Shown here: positions 44,181 through 52,450 of the stretch, in pieces
Layout: every line of letters begins with the position of its first letter
Position numbering within the stretch: position 1 is the first letter of the stretch
From: Bacteroidales bacterium
GTDB taxonomy: Bacteria > Bacteroidota > Bacteroidia > Bacteroidales > P3
Reading direction: 5' to 3'
Assembly (NCBI GenBank): GCA_017449525.1
Contig: JAFTFL010000012.1
Location: 1 to 64,000 of the forward strand
Length of the DNA: 64,000 nt
Position numbers and translations under genes: made by a program
The notes under the pieces: model-generated
Told to the model about the DNA's origin: nothing
What the model saw: only the letters and a program-made list of their open reading frames with translations
Database searches by the model: none

Positions 44181-44999
44181 TTAGAACTGTTGTACAGTCT
44201 GATGAATGGCTATCAGCTTGCGCAGCATCTCTTCTGCTCGGCCAAGGGGTAGCATGTTGGCTCCGTCAGACTTGGCGTTGGCTGGCGAGGGGTGCGTTTC
44301 CATGAAGATGCCGTCGCAGCCTACGGCTACAGCAGCGCGTCCTATGGTTTCGATCATGGTGGGGTCGCCTCCTGAGATACCGTTAGGTTGATTGGGGTGT
44401 TGAAGCGAATGAGTGATGTCTACTACGACGGGTACACCGATGGATTTCATGATAGGAATGCTACGGAAGTCGACTACGAGGTCCTGGTAGCCGAAGGTGG
44501 TGCCGCGTTCGGTTAGCAGTACGTCGTTCCCACCAAAGTGCATTACTTTGTCTACGGCATGCTTCATGGCATCGGGGGAAAGGAACTGTCCTTTCTTGAT
44601 GTTGACACATCGTTGTGTTTTGGCTGCGGCGGCCAGCAGGGAGGTCTGGCGACAGAGGAAGGCTGGTATCTGTAGTACGTCAGCCACGTCGGCAGCGGCG
44701 CGTGCCTCGGTCTCGTCATGGATGTCGGTAACCACAGGTACATTAAATTCCTCCTTGATTTTAGCCAGTACACGCAGGGCTTTCTGGTCGCCAATGCCTG
44801 TGAAGGAGTCCAATCGAGTGCGGTTGGCTTTGCGGTAAGATGCTTTGAAAGCAAAAGGGATCTGTAGCCGTTCGGTGATGGATACCAACTCTTCGGCAAT
44901 GGTGAGGGGTGAGAGCGTGTTCTCTATGACGCAGGGACCTGCTATGAGAAAGAAGTTGTGGCTGGAAGTGTGTCGCAGTTGAGGTAGATGGGGATACAT
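44181..44999 (-). CDS. kdsA: 3-deoxy-8-phosphooctulonate synthase
   Basis: About 272 residues from the ATG at 44999. A longer frame starts at 45065, but its first 22 residues lack homology. Motifs: FLIAGPCVIEN, KASYRKANRTR, VTDIHDE, IPAFLCRQTSLL, NIKKGQFLSP, LLTERGTTFGY, and MIETIGRAAVAVGCDGIFME. The enzyme condenses phosphoenolpyruvate with arabinose 5-phosphate to Kdo-8-phosphate for LPS inner core synthesis. The metal-type Cys after GPC is in the usual place. It lies 81 nt after the four-helix-bundle gene. Confidence 0.95.
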   Translation of the reverse strand: MYPHLPQLRHTSSHNFFLIAGPCVIENTLSPLTIAEELVSITERLQIPFAFKASYRKANRTRLDSFTGIGDQKALRVLAKIKEEFNVPVVTDIHDETEARAAADVADVLQIPAFLCRQTSLLAAAAKTQRCVNIKKGQFLSPDAMKHAVDKVMHFGGNDVLLTERGTTFGYQDLVVDFRSIPIMKSIGVPVVVDITHSLQHPNQPNGISGGDPTMIETIGRAAVAVGCDGIFMETHPSPANAKSDGANMLPLGRAEEMLRKLIAIHQTVQQF

Positions 45000-45080
45000 G
45001 CAGTAGTGAGGTGAGTAGTAGTGGGAAGGGGTGCGACGGCAACCGCGTTGGGTGGGCAGTGGCACACTTGGTGTGGTGTT

Positions 45081-45533
45081 TTACGCTTTGTCTGAGGGGG
45101 TGGAGTGTGTGTCGTAGAAGTTGTTGTCCATGTAGGTGTCGGCATTTTCGCTTCGGTTGTCGTTGCGTTGAAGCGATACCAGCAATGAACCTGTCATGCG
45201 AGTGAGTTCCATGAGATAGGAACGTGATTGGTCAGCTACTTCGGGCGTGATGTAGTTGCGACGTAGTGCTATTTGGGTGCACACGACGCATTCCCGTATG
45301 TGTGTCTTTGAACAGCGCAGCAGGTGCTCAAATTGCGAACGGCCGCGTGCTGAGCCTTCTACAATGGAGATGGATATGCCCCACGCTGCATCATTCCATT
45401 TGCGCAGTAGCCAATCCTGAGGGTCGCTGTCGGCATAGTTGACGGTGTTGCCGAGCCATGCCAGATAGTCTTGAGATTTTGTGTAGACACGCAGGTCTTC
45501 AAATCTGAAAAAGCTTGTAGTACGTTCTTCCAT
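45081..45533 (-). CDS. Four-helix-bundle protein (23S rRNA-IVP family)
   Basis: A 150-residue helical protein. It starts FRFEDLRVYTKSQDYLAWL and has ISISIVEGSARGRSQFEHLL, the two recognisable segments of the TIGR02436/23S rRNA-intervening-sequence family. The C-terminal 25 residues are polar and disordered. Relatives are found inside 23S rRNA insertions and, as here, as stand-alone genes scattered in Bacteroidota. Function unknown; no rRNA lies nearby. Confidence 0.85.
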   Translation of the reverse strand: MEERTTSFFRFEDLRVYTKSQDYLAWLGNTVNYADSDPQDWLLRKWNDAAWGISISIVEGSARGRSQFEHLLRCSKTHIRECVVCTQIALRRNYITPEVADQSRSYLMELTRMTGSLLVSLQRNDNRSENADTYMDNNFYDTHSTPSDKA

Positions 45534-45620
45534 AGTTCTGTTTGTTGATGAATATTTGCTTGGGGAAGTATATAAGGGCGGAGTATCGAAAGCATCCGCC
45601 CTTGTGGTTACGCGACTGAA

Positions 45621-46604
45621 CTATTCTATTTCGGCGTAGTATTTCATGAACTGGGTGCGGAGGAACATAGATGCTTCCTCGTTGGCTTTGATGGCCAACT
45701 GGCCTCTGAATTGGTCTATGCTGGTGTAGTCTTTGCGTTGCATCCAGTTTTGTAAGCCGTTGTTCAACGCTTGTAGATATGCCATACCGTTCTTGTATAG
45801 AGCCGATACGGTCTGGACGGTAGTTGCTCCAGCCAAGAGTAGTTTGACTACGTCGTCGGCCGTGTGCACTCCAGTGGACGCACTCAAGTCGCAGCGCAGT
45901 TTCTTGCTTAGAATGGCTGTCCAGCGCAATGTGGTGTACAATTCACCTTCGGTCGACAGTGACGGGGCGGGTTTCAGCGCGAGCGCGTCGGTGTCGATGT
46001 CGATGTTGAGAGACTTGTTGAAGATCGTGATGCCGTCTATTCCTATCCAACTCAGTTGTTGCATAAATTTTGCCATGTCGGTGAAGTAGTTGCTTACCTT
46101 GATGGAAATGGGAATGGAGATGGACTTCTTGAGCGTGTTGATGATGTTGGAGAAGAGTCGATCCACGTCGTCGTAGGATAGGCTGGTCTCGTAAGGCAGG
46201 ATGGCCATGTTCAACTCCATAGCGTCGCACCCGGCATCTTGGAAGCGTTTGGCATAGTTCAGCCAGTTTTCAAAACTGTAGCAGTTGATGCTACCAATAA
46301 CGGGGATGGAGAGTTTCTGTTTGGCCTGATTGATAAGCGAGAAGAATTGGTCTACCGAGTCCTCGGCCACATGTTGGGCTATGTAATCATAACTATCTCC
46401 GTAGTGGTCGGTAGAGGCTATTATTTTTGTGTGGCGCTTTATGTCGTGAATGATCTGCTCTTCAAATATTGATTTCAATATCACGGCACCAGCCCCTGAT
46501 TGCTCTGCTTGAATTAGGTTATCAATGTCTGCCGTCAGGCCGCAACTTCCTGCTATGATGGGACTCTTCAGTGTGAGTCCGAGGTAACGTGTCTGGGTGT
46601 TCAT
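45621..46604 (-). CDS. Dihydroorotate dehydrogenase-like protein
   Basis: About 327 residues from the ATG at 46604 (MNTQTRYLGLTLKSPIIAGSCG). A longer frame reaches 46679 but would cross the promoter. The TIM-barrel FMN-enzyme pattern of class 1 PyrD-like proteins is clear: SPIIAGSCGLT, GAVILKSIFEEQI, IPVIGSINCYS, DAMELNMAIL, and ASTGVHTADDVVKLLLAGATTVQTVSALY. Several such Bacteroidales proteins are annotated as dihydroorotate dehydrogenase homologues; the true substrate is not certain. A -7 box lies 52 nt upstream of the start. Confidence 0.85.
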   Translation of the reverse strand: MNTQTRYLGLTLKSPIIAGSCGLTADIDNLIQAEQSGAGAVILKSIFEEQIIHDIKRHTKIIASTDHYGDSYDYIAQHVAEDSVDQFFSLINQAKQKLSIPVIGSINCYSFENWLNYAKRFQDAGCDAMELNMAILPYETSLSYDDVDRLFSNIINTLKKSISIPISIKVSNYFTDMAKFMQQLSWIGIDGITIFNKSLNIDIDTDALALKPAPSLSTEGELYTTLRWTAILSKKLRCDLSASTGVHTADDVVKLLLAGATTVQTVSALYKNGMAYLQALNNGLQNWMQRKDYTSIDQFRGQLAIKANEEASMFLRTQFMKYYAEIE

Positions 46605-46655
46605 ATTGTCTTTCGTTGGGTTCTGTGAGTGTTTCGTGCTGTTCGTAAAAACGAT

Positions 46656-46664
46656 GCAAAGGTA
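46656..46664 (-). promoter_or_regulatory. -7 promoter box of the dihydroorotate dehydrogenase-like gene
   Basis: On the minus strand TACCTTTGC, a perfect -7 match, 52 nt before the chosen start. No -33 TTTG at the usual spacing. Confidence 0.5.
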
Positions 46665-47015
46665 TGAAAAAAAATGCAAAGAACATTAACTGAACAAATT
46701 TTACGCTCTGCGGAAGATCTCATAGCATCTGTGTATAGCATGGTGGCGCAAAGGTCTACGGCCTCCTCTGCACTATGCGTGCATCAATTCGAAAACCTCC
46801 CACTACTTCAAGAATGTCGTCAACCCTGTTACTATAAAGATGCCTGACCTTTTACTTTACTAAGAACGCAGTGGTCCTTTTTAGCATGCCAGTTGTGTAA
46901 CACTACCTGTTTGTGGTAATCCCGATGCCATGCGATGCGTGAGCTGTGTATATAAAAGTTTGAGAATTCATGAGGCAGAGGTTACAAAAAGATGCGACAA
47001 ATAATAAAAAAGCCG
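46665..47015. other. Divergent intergenic region, nothing recognised
   Basis: About 350 bp between divergent promoters. I see no open frame with family resemblance, tRNA or clear repeat. It probably carries upstream control sequences for both flanking genes. Confidence 0.5.
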
Positions 47016-47024
47016 TACCTTTGC
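47016..47024 (+). promoter_or_regulatory. -7 promoter box of the TPR gene
   Basis: TACCTTTGC, perfect match to the -7 consensus, 31 nt before the start codon. No clear -33 element at the usual spacing. Confidence 0.5.
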
Positions 47025-47054
47025 ACCCACTAATCAACAGAAAAAACAGAGAAT

Positions 47055-47726
47055 ATGGAAAAACAGAACGAGAAGGAAGGCGTTAACATTGAAGATGTTA
47101 TTTCAAAGTCGGAACTTTTTCTTGAAAAGAATAAAACCTTGCTGATTATTGCCGTAGTGGCCGTATTGGTAATCATTTTTGGCTTCTTCGGCTTGAAGAA
47201 GTTCTATTTTCAACCTCGTCAAGAACGTGCTAATGCCGCAGTTTTTGCTGCTGAGCAATGGTTCGCTCAGGGCGATTTTCAGAAAGCTTTGGATGGTGAC
47301 GACCGCTTTGAAGGTTTTGTGTCGGTTGCTGACCGTTATGGCAAGACCAAAGCTGGCCAGCGCGCTAAGTATTGCGCAGGCATATGCTATCTGCAGTTGG
47401 GCGACTTCAATAAAGCTGTCAACTACCTCAACTCCTATAAAGGCAGCGATGTTCTGACGCCGATATTCGCCGAGATAGCTGCTGGCGATGCTGCGTTGGA
47501 ACTGGGCGACAACGCCGTCGCTCTACGCCACTACGAGGCAGCCGCTAAGATGGACGAGAACGACATCACCACTCCCTATGCACTGATGAAAGCGGGTTGC
47601 GCCTACTTGGTGGATAATAACGGAGCGAAGGCCAAGACCTGTTTTGAACAGATTAAAGAGAAATATCCTTACTCGACCGAGTACAGAGATGCCGACCAAT
47701 ACATTGCTTTGGCTGGAAATCTCTAA
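47055..47726 (+). CDS. Membrane-anchored tetratricopeptide repeat protein
   Basis: A 223-residue protein. A cytoplasmic head of about 28 residues is followed by one transmembrane helix (29-49, TLLIIAVVAVLVIIFGFFGL) and a periplasmic part with TPR-like helices (AKYCAGICYLQLGDFNKAVN, GDAALELGDNAVALRHYEAA). The topology resembles YfgM of proteobacteria, an ancillary protein of the Sec translocon, but the similarity is structural only. It is monocistronic, with a promoter and a terminator on its two sides. Confidence 0.82.
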   Translation: MEKQNEKEGVNIEDVISKSELFLEKNKTLLIIAVVAVLVIIFGFFGLKKFYFQPRQERANAAVFAAEQWFAQGDFQKALDGDDRFEGFVSVADRYGKTKAGQRAKYCAGICYLQLGDFNKAVNYLNSYKGSDVLTPIFAEIAAGDAALELGDNAVALRHYEAAAKMDENDITTPYALMKAGCAYLVDNNGAKAKTCFEQIKEKYPYSTEYRDADQYIALAGNL

Positions 47727-47758
47727 CCAAAGGTTGTAACAAAGGTAAGGTTCTCCTC

Positions 47759-47797
47759 AAAGCGCATGCAAACTCGTTTTGCTGCGCTTTTTTATTT
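47759..47797 (+). terminator. Intrinsic terminator after the TPR gene
   Basis: AAAGCGCA (47759-47766) and TGCGCTTT (47783-47790) form the outer stem and GCAAA/TTTGC the inner stem. A T-run TTTTTATTTT follows directly. A textbook intrinsic terminator. Confidence 0.8.
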
Positions 47798-47955
47798 TAC
47801 CTGTAAAGAGCATTTCATATTTTAGAAAGGTACAACCCATAGTTTAGAAGGATGTGTTTCATGCCATAGAATGGTATATTCCACATTAGGGGATGCATCC
47901 TATACTCTTGAAAGGTACTCCCCATGGCGAGAATGAGAAGCAGAAAGATAATCGT

Positions 47956-49260
47956 ATGACAAACGTAGGTATCCTAAACATCGGCGACGAATTGCTGATA
48001 GGGCAAGTGGTCAATACCAACGCCTCTCGTATGGCGCAGATGCTGACCCTTGCCAACATGTCGGTCTGTACTATCGAAGTGGTTGGTGACGAGCGAGTCG
48101 CCATAGAGCACGCGCTGCGACAGATGCTGACGTGCTGCAATGTGGTGCTAATAACTGGTGGCCTCGGTCCCACGAAAGACGACATAACGAAAATCGTCCT
48201 GTGCGACTACTTCCATTCGGAGCTGTACGAGAGCGAAATAGCTTTGCATAATGTGGAGCGCATCTTTGCACGGAGAGGCTTCCCTATGACCGAAACCAAC
48301 CGTCGACAGGCACTCGTGCCCCGATGCTGCACTGTGCTGAACAATGATGTAGGGACGGCTCCCTGCATGTGGTTCGACATCGACGACGGCAAGCTTGGCT
48401 CGCAGGCAGTAATAGCCATGCCTGGAGTGCCACATGAAATGGAGTATCTCATGCGAGAGCGCGTTTTACCCCAGTTGCAAAAACGTTTCTCTGCCGAATA
48501 CTGCCTGCATCAGACCCTTTTGCTTCATGGTGTGGGAGAATCCTTTCTCAGCGACCGCCTTGAACCGTGGGAACTCTCCTTACCCCAGCATATCCATTTG
48601 GCTTACCTGCCACAGGCTGGCCTGCTGAGACTGCGCATCTCGGCCGAGGGCATGGACAAGACATGGCCAGAATCCGAAATGGAGAGGCATTTGGTCGAAC
48701 TCCAAAGCCAGGTGGCTGACTACCTCGTGTGTGTGGGCTACGAGACTGTGGAATCCTATGTGGCCGACCGCATGCGCAGTTTGGGCCTTACGCTGGCTGT
48801 CGCCGAGAGTTGCACGGGTGGTACCATCGCTCAAATGCTAACAGCACAGGCTGGTTGTTCGGAGTACTTCGTGGGAGGCGTCGTAGCCTACAGCAACGGC
48901 GTGAAGCACGAGGTACTCGGCGTGGAACGCGATACACTGCTCACTCACGGCGCAGTAAGCAAAGAGACAGCCATTCAGATGGCTAACGGTGTGCGGCAGA
49001 AACTGCATGCCGACTATGGACTGGCCACCACAGGAGTGGCTGGCCCAGGAGGAGGCACTCCAGATAAGCCCGTGGGCACTGTGTGGATAGCACTCTCCTC
49101 TGTCGCGGGAACCGAAGCCTGCCTGCTTCATCTGGGGAACCATCGTCAGCACAACATCCAGCACGCCGCCACGGCAGTTCTGGCATGGCTGGCCTCTACG
49201 CTTCGTGATGTGCCACAGGAGTGCAACGCCCGACGGTCCCTCAGTGAAGATAACATTTAA
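47956..49260 (+). CDS. cinA: CinA family protein (nicotinamide-nucleotide amidase type)
   Basis: About 434 residues from the ATG at 47956; an in-frame ATG at 47893 adds 21 residues without homology. The N-terminal domain is of the molybdopterin-binding MoCF type (NIGDELLIGQVVNTNAS, ITGGLGPTKDDITK). The C-terminal CinA domain has AVAESCTGGTIAQML, FVGGVVAYSNGVK and the GVAGPGGGTPDKPVGTVWIA loop. By family knowledge the two domains handle ADP-ribose pyrophosphate and deamidate nicotinamide mononucleotide. It follows an intergenic region of 160 bp after a terminator. Confidence 0.95.
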   Translation: MTNVGILNIGDELLIGQVVNTNASRMAQMLTLANMSVCTIEVVGDERVAIEHALRQMLTCCNVVLITGGLGPTKDDITKIVLCDYFHSELYESEIALHNVERIFARRGFPMTETNRRQALVPRCCTVLNNDVGTAPCMWFDIDDGKLGSQAVIAMPGVPHEMEYLMRERVLPQLQKRFSAEYCLHQTLLLHGVGESFLSDRLEPWELSLPQHIHLAYLPQAGLLRLRISAEGMDKTWPESEMERHLVELQSQVADYLVCVGYETVESYVADRMRSLGLTLAVAESCTGGTIAQMLTAQAGCSEYFVGGVVAYSNGVKHEVLGVERDTLLTHGAVSKETAIQMANGVRQKLHADYGLATTGVAGPGGGTPDKPVGTVWIALSSVAGTEACLLHLGNHRQHNIQHAATAVLAWLASTLRDVPQECNARRSLSEDNI

Positions 49261-49282
49261 TAATAGATAATACGATAGGATT

Positions 49283-49663
49283 ATGTCGAAGGGACTATTG
49301 ACGGTATTATTACTGGTCATCTCGAATGTCTTCATGACATTCGCTTGGTATGGCAACTTGAAACTACAGGAACTGAAGATAACGACCGATTGGCCACTGG
49401 TTGCCATCATCTTCCTGTCGTGGGGCATAGCCCTTGTGGAATACTTCTTCATGATACCAGCCAACCGCATAGGCTCCCAGATAACGGGCGGTCCCTTCAG
49501 TCTAATGGAGCTGAAGGTGATGCAGGAAGCCATCTCCTTAATCGTCTTTACTCTGATAGTGGCATTCGTCTTCAAAAGCGAGACCATCCGCTGGAACCAT
49601 CTGGTCTCATTCCTATTCCTCATCTGTGCCGTCTTCTTCGCTTTTTACAGGAAGCAGTCGTAG
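49283..49663 (+). CDS. DMT family protein (DUF486)
   Basis: A 126-residue inner-membrane protein with four transmembrane segments (about 5-23, 36-56, 77-97 and 103-121). The central EYFFMIPANRIGSQ motif and the overall length are those of the DUF486 family, a relative of small multidrug-resistance-type transporters. No substrate is known. It starts 22 nt after cinA and is likely on the same transcript. Confidence 0.9.
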   Translation: MSKGLLTVLLLVISNVFMTFAWYGNLKLQELKITTDWPLVAIIFLSWGIALVEYFFMIPANRIGSQITGGPFSLMELKVMQEAISLIVFTLIVAFVFKSETIRWNHLVSFLFLICAVFFAFYRKQS

Positions 49664-50096
49664 CCATTTCGCAGAAGTCTTTTTTAATCCGAGCAAGTTG
49701 CTCCATAAATGATACGTATAGACGTATAACATGAGAAAGCTAAACGTTATAGATTCACCAATCTATACGTTTAACCCCTCAGAACGAAACACACACCCCT
49801 TTTGCTACACAGTCGGAGGACTCCATCGATCACGTTGTCCTTCCTCTGTAGCCGCTCTCGTAATTTTCTGCGAAGCGTGAATGCAACGATGGGATAGATA
49901 CCACTGGACTCAATTCTTTATTGAGGGAGATTGGATAATGGTTGATATAGTGTGTTCTTTGGACGGAAATGCAATGTCGAATAGGTTCTGTGCTTATTTT
50001 GTTGCCTTTTCGCATTCTACCCTTTGTAGATTTCATGGTTATAATTGGTTCGTGGTGGCATTCATTTTTACGCTATGTGTTTAGATCGTCCTCTGC
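49664..50096. other. Intergenic region with hairpin, no supported gene
   Basis: Just after the DUF486 gene there are two close ACGTATA-type direct repeats (around 49711-49730) and the hairpin listed separately. Short frames on both strands here are Cys- and Trp-rich and have no family resemblance. Confidence 0.45.
49741..49773 (+). terminator. AT-rich hairpin downstream of DUF486 gene
   Basis: TAAACG plus TATAGATT (49741-49755, one bulged T) pairs with AATCTATACGTTTA (49760-49773) around a CACC loop, 78 nt after the DUF486 stop. It may terminate cinA-DUF486 or be a protein-binding inverted repeat. Confidence 0.4.
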
Positions 50097-50444
50097 ATGT
50101 ATTATACATGGCATACATGCCGAATACTCTGGGTTAATCAGCTGGCATCGCTCAATGATGATGCGCCGTCGTGCAATGGTGGGTTGCAGGCAATATGTGT
50201 CGAACTTCTCAATATTCACATCCTTCACTTCTATCCGTGCGATTGCTTCCATGAATACGAAGGGGATTCAAATGCACGCACCTATACTCCGATACAGAAT
50301 AGTCTCTATGACGAGCAAGCGTGGCCTATTTTCTACACCGATTATCCCGAATGGAAAGACAAATGCATAGACATAATGGATGCCTACACCTTAGCCGTTG
50401 AGGCTTATCAGCGTGTATTGGAGGGCTCGCAAGAACAGGATTAA
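50097..50444 (+). pseudogene. Possible decayed gene, C-terminal part
   Basis: 115 codons with a protein-like second half (TPIQNSLYDEQAWPIFYTDY, then EWKDKCIDIMDAYTLAVEAY). The same frame is also open from 49881 to a TAG at 50082-50084, so a single stop separates two halves of a frame of about 187 codons. No family is recognised. A hairpin with a T-tract follows at 50476. It may be a decayed gene or a short real gene with an obscure start. Confidence 0.3.
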
Positions 50445-50475
50445 TCTACTTTGGTCGTGCTTCTTTGCATGTGTG

Positions 50476-50506
50476 GGCTTTGCGGTGGCAAAGCCTATAA
50501 CCTTTT
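50476..50506 (+). terminator. Hairpin with T-tract
   Basis: GGCTTTGC (50476-50483), loop GGTG, GCAAAGCC (50488-50495), then TATAACCTTTTTA. Lies between the decayed frame on the plus strand and the end of the glycosyltransferase on the minus strand. Confidence 0.5.
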
Positions 50507-50529
50507 TAGTAGGTCGCTTTGCAGGGTGG

Positions 50530-52430
50530 TCAGTGCAGCGGCTCGGTGATGGCGTAGATGTACGGGTTGGTAGGGGTGGTGGTGATGCGAACGTGTATGG
50601 GTATGGTGAGGGTGTCTTGTTCGGGATTCCACAGGTAGACCTTTATTTGAGCACGGCGTAGGTCGCTTCGGCTCTTTATGTTGAGTTCTTCTTTTACGGG
50701 CAACTCGACAGTGATACCATGGTCGGTGAGGAAGGGGCGCTGGTTGGTTGATATGCAACGCCAGTCGCGCAGTTTGCCTCCAATGTGGGTTTCGATGACC
50801 AGCTTCAGATTGGTGCAGGAGTCGGCTGCGGTGAAAGCAAGCTGGGTGCTCAACAGGGTGAAGCGACTTGTTGTAAGGGCAGACAGGCTTGTGTCGAGCA
50901 GCATGAAGTACTCTTCTGTAACGGGGCGACCACCTGTGGGTAAGTCCCTCTCGGCGACCACGGTGCTGTCCCATTCGATGCTGGGCTGTTTGATGCGGCT
51001 CAGCAGGCACACGTCGGTGCTTACGCCGCAAAAGCGTTTGATGAGGTAGGGGTAGTGCTGCAGGGCGGTTGCCATTTGTGAGTCCCACAGGTAGGCTGTC
51101 AGCAGGTAGTTGGCTTGCGCGGTGTCGAGCATTTGGGCAAATTGGTCGTCGTCCACGGTGGCAGGCAAGGTGTGGTGAGCGGCGGTGTCGTAATAATCTA
51201 ACAGTTCAGCGCATTCCTTGACGGCGCAGATGACGTTGTTAGTACCGTATTGGTCTGTTGCGTCTGCAAACATGGTGGCCGCCTGTTTTATCCACTCTCG
51301 ATTGATGACTTTGTAGTGTTGCCGACCGAAGAGTAGCGTGAAGATGAGTACCGCTCCTGCGGTACAGCGCAGGACGGTGCGCCCTCGTCCCGAGTCGATT
51401 CCACTGACCAGTGCGAGCAGTAGGAAAGGGTATGAGAAAAGTAGGGCAGAGTACTGCATTACAGGGTTCACGATTGTGGAGTATAGGTATCCAATCAGTG
51501 GAGGCAGCAGGCAAATGGATAGGGCAACGGTTCTCCTACTTCTGTTTGAGCACCATTTGTTACGCGTGGACGATAAGACGATGCAGAGCATCAGAACGAT
51601 GAATGCAGCGAGCGAGAAGTGCGTGAGATATTGTACATAGTGTACGAAGAATAGGGGAGAAGGTTTTCCCAGCCAACCGCCAAGACCGTGCAGTTCTTGT
51701 TGCTGATGGAGTGTTATAGGGAGGTGCGGAAGCCAAAGCGCGATGGATAGTAGGCAGGCACCGCAGAAATAAGCGGCGATGGTTTTGCTGTTGGTGTCCT
51801 TCGCTCGAACAGCATCAGTGATTGTCATGAAAATGCCTGCGGTGCCCAAAAGTGCGGCGGTCAAAGCGCAAAAGTATTGTATGTATGCACACAGCGCAGT
51901 ACATAAAGCAAAGCCAACGACCGCACCGACCGACTTGCGCTTTTCTATAACTAACAATGTCCAGAACCACCCCCCCCCCCAAGCACGGCCAGTAGTCCTG
52001 GGGAATAGGGGCGCGTAACCAGCGAATAATATATGGTATATTGGCTTGTGGCCATAATCGTTTCGGCCATGAGAGCCGCGTATTCGCCAAACCAGCGCGA
52101 TGTAATCCGATAAATCATCCACACAGAGGCGGTGCCCATCAATAAGAAAGGTATGCGCATTACCCAAGCCTGCGTGCCGAAGCACTGTGCCCATATCCAC
52201 ATGAAGACCTGCACGCCAGCAGGATGCACGTCTCCCTCCGTTACGGCGAAGCGTATTAGGTCGGATAACGTGTCGTACCGCAGTCGCAGAATGGCGCTTA
52301 GTTCGTTATGGGTGAGTGGGCTCCCAATTTGGGCAAAGCGCAATGCAGCACCCACGGCCAGAATGACCAGCGCCCACCAGGTGGTTGAGGTGGTCGGACG
52401 ATTCGATGTGGCAGCGGTTTCAGATGCCAT
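50530..52430 (-). CDS. GT39-like membrane glycosyltransferase, frameshifted at a poly-G tract
   Basis: Two overlapping frames together make one protein of about 633 residues. The first (52430 down to 51951) holds the start, the loop GSPLTHNELSAILRLRY and the first membrane helices. The second (from about 51980 to 50530) holds about eight further transmembrane helices and a soluble C-terminal part of about 250 residues. They meet at a run of 11 G (coding strand). Twelve or nine G would join them as LAVLGGGG-WFWTLLV. GT39-like enzymes transfer a lipid-linked sugar to protein or lipid on the periplasmic side. It begins 20 nt after the PorE-like gene. Either phase-OFF, decayed, or an assembly error. 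Confidence 0.75.
51970..51980 (-). repeat. Homopolymeric G(11) tract inside the glycosyltransferase gene
   Basis: Eleven consecutive C on the plus strand. It lies about 150 codons into the gene, exactly where the reading frame breaks. It is the longest homopolymer I noticed in the window. Confidence 0.9.
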
Positions 52431-52450
52431 CCTGTGAGAGAGTGTTGCGC

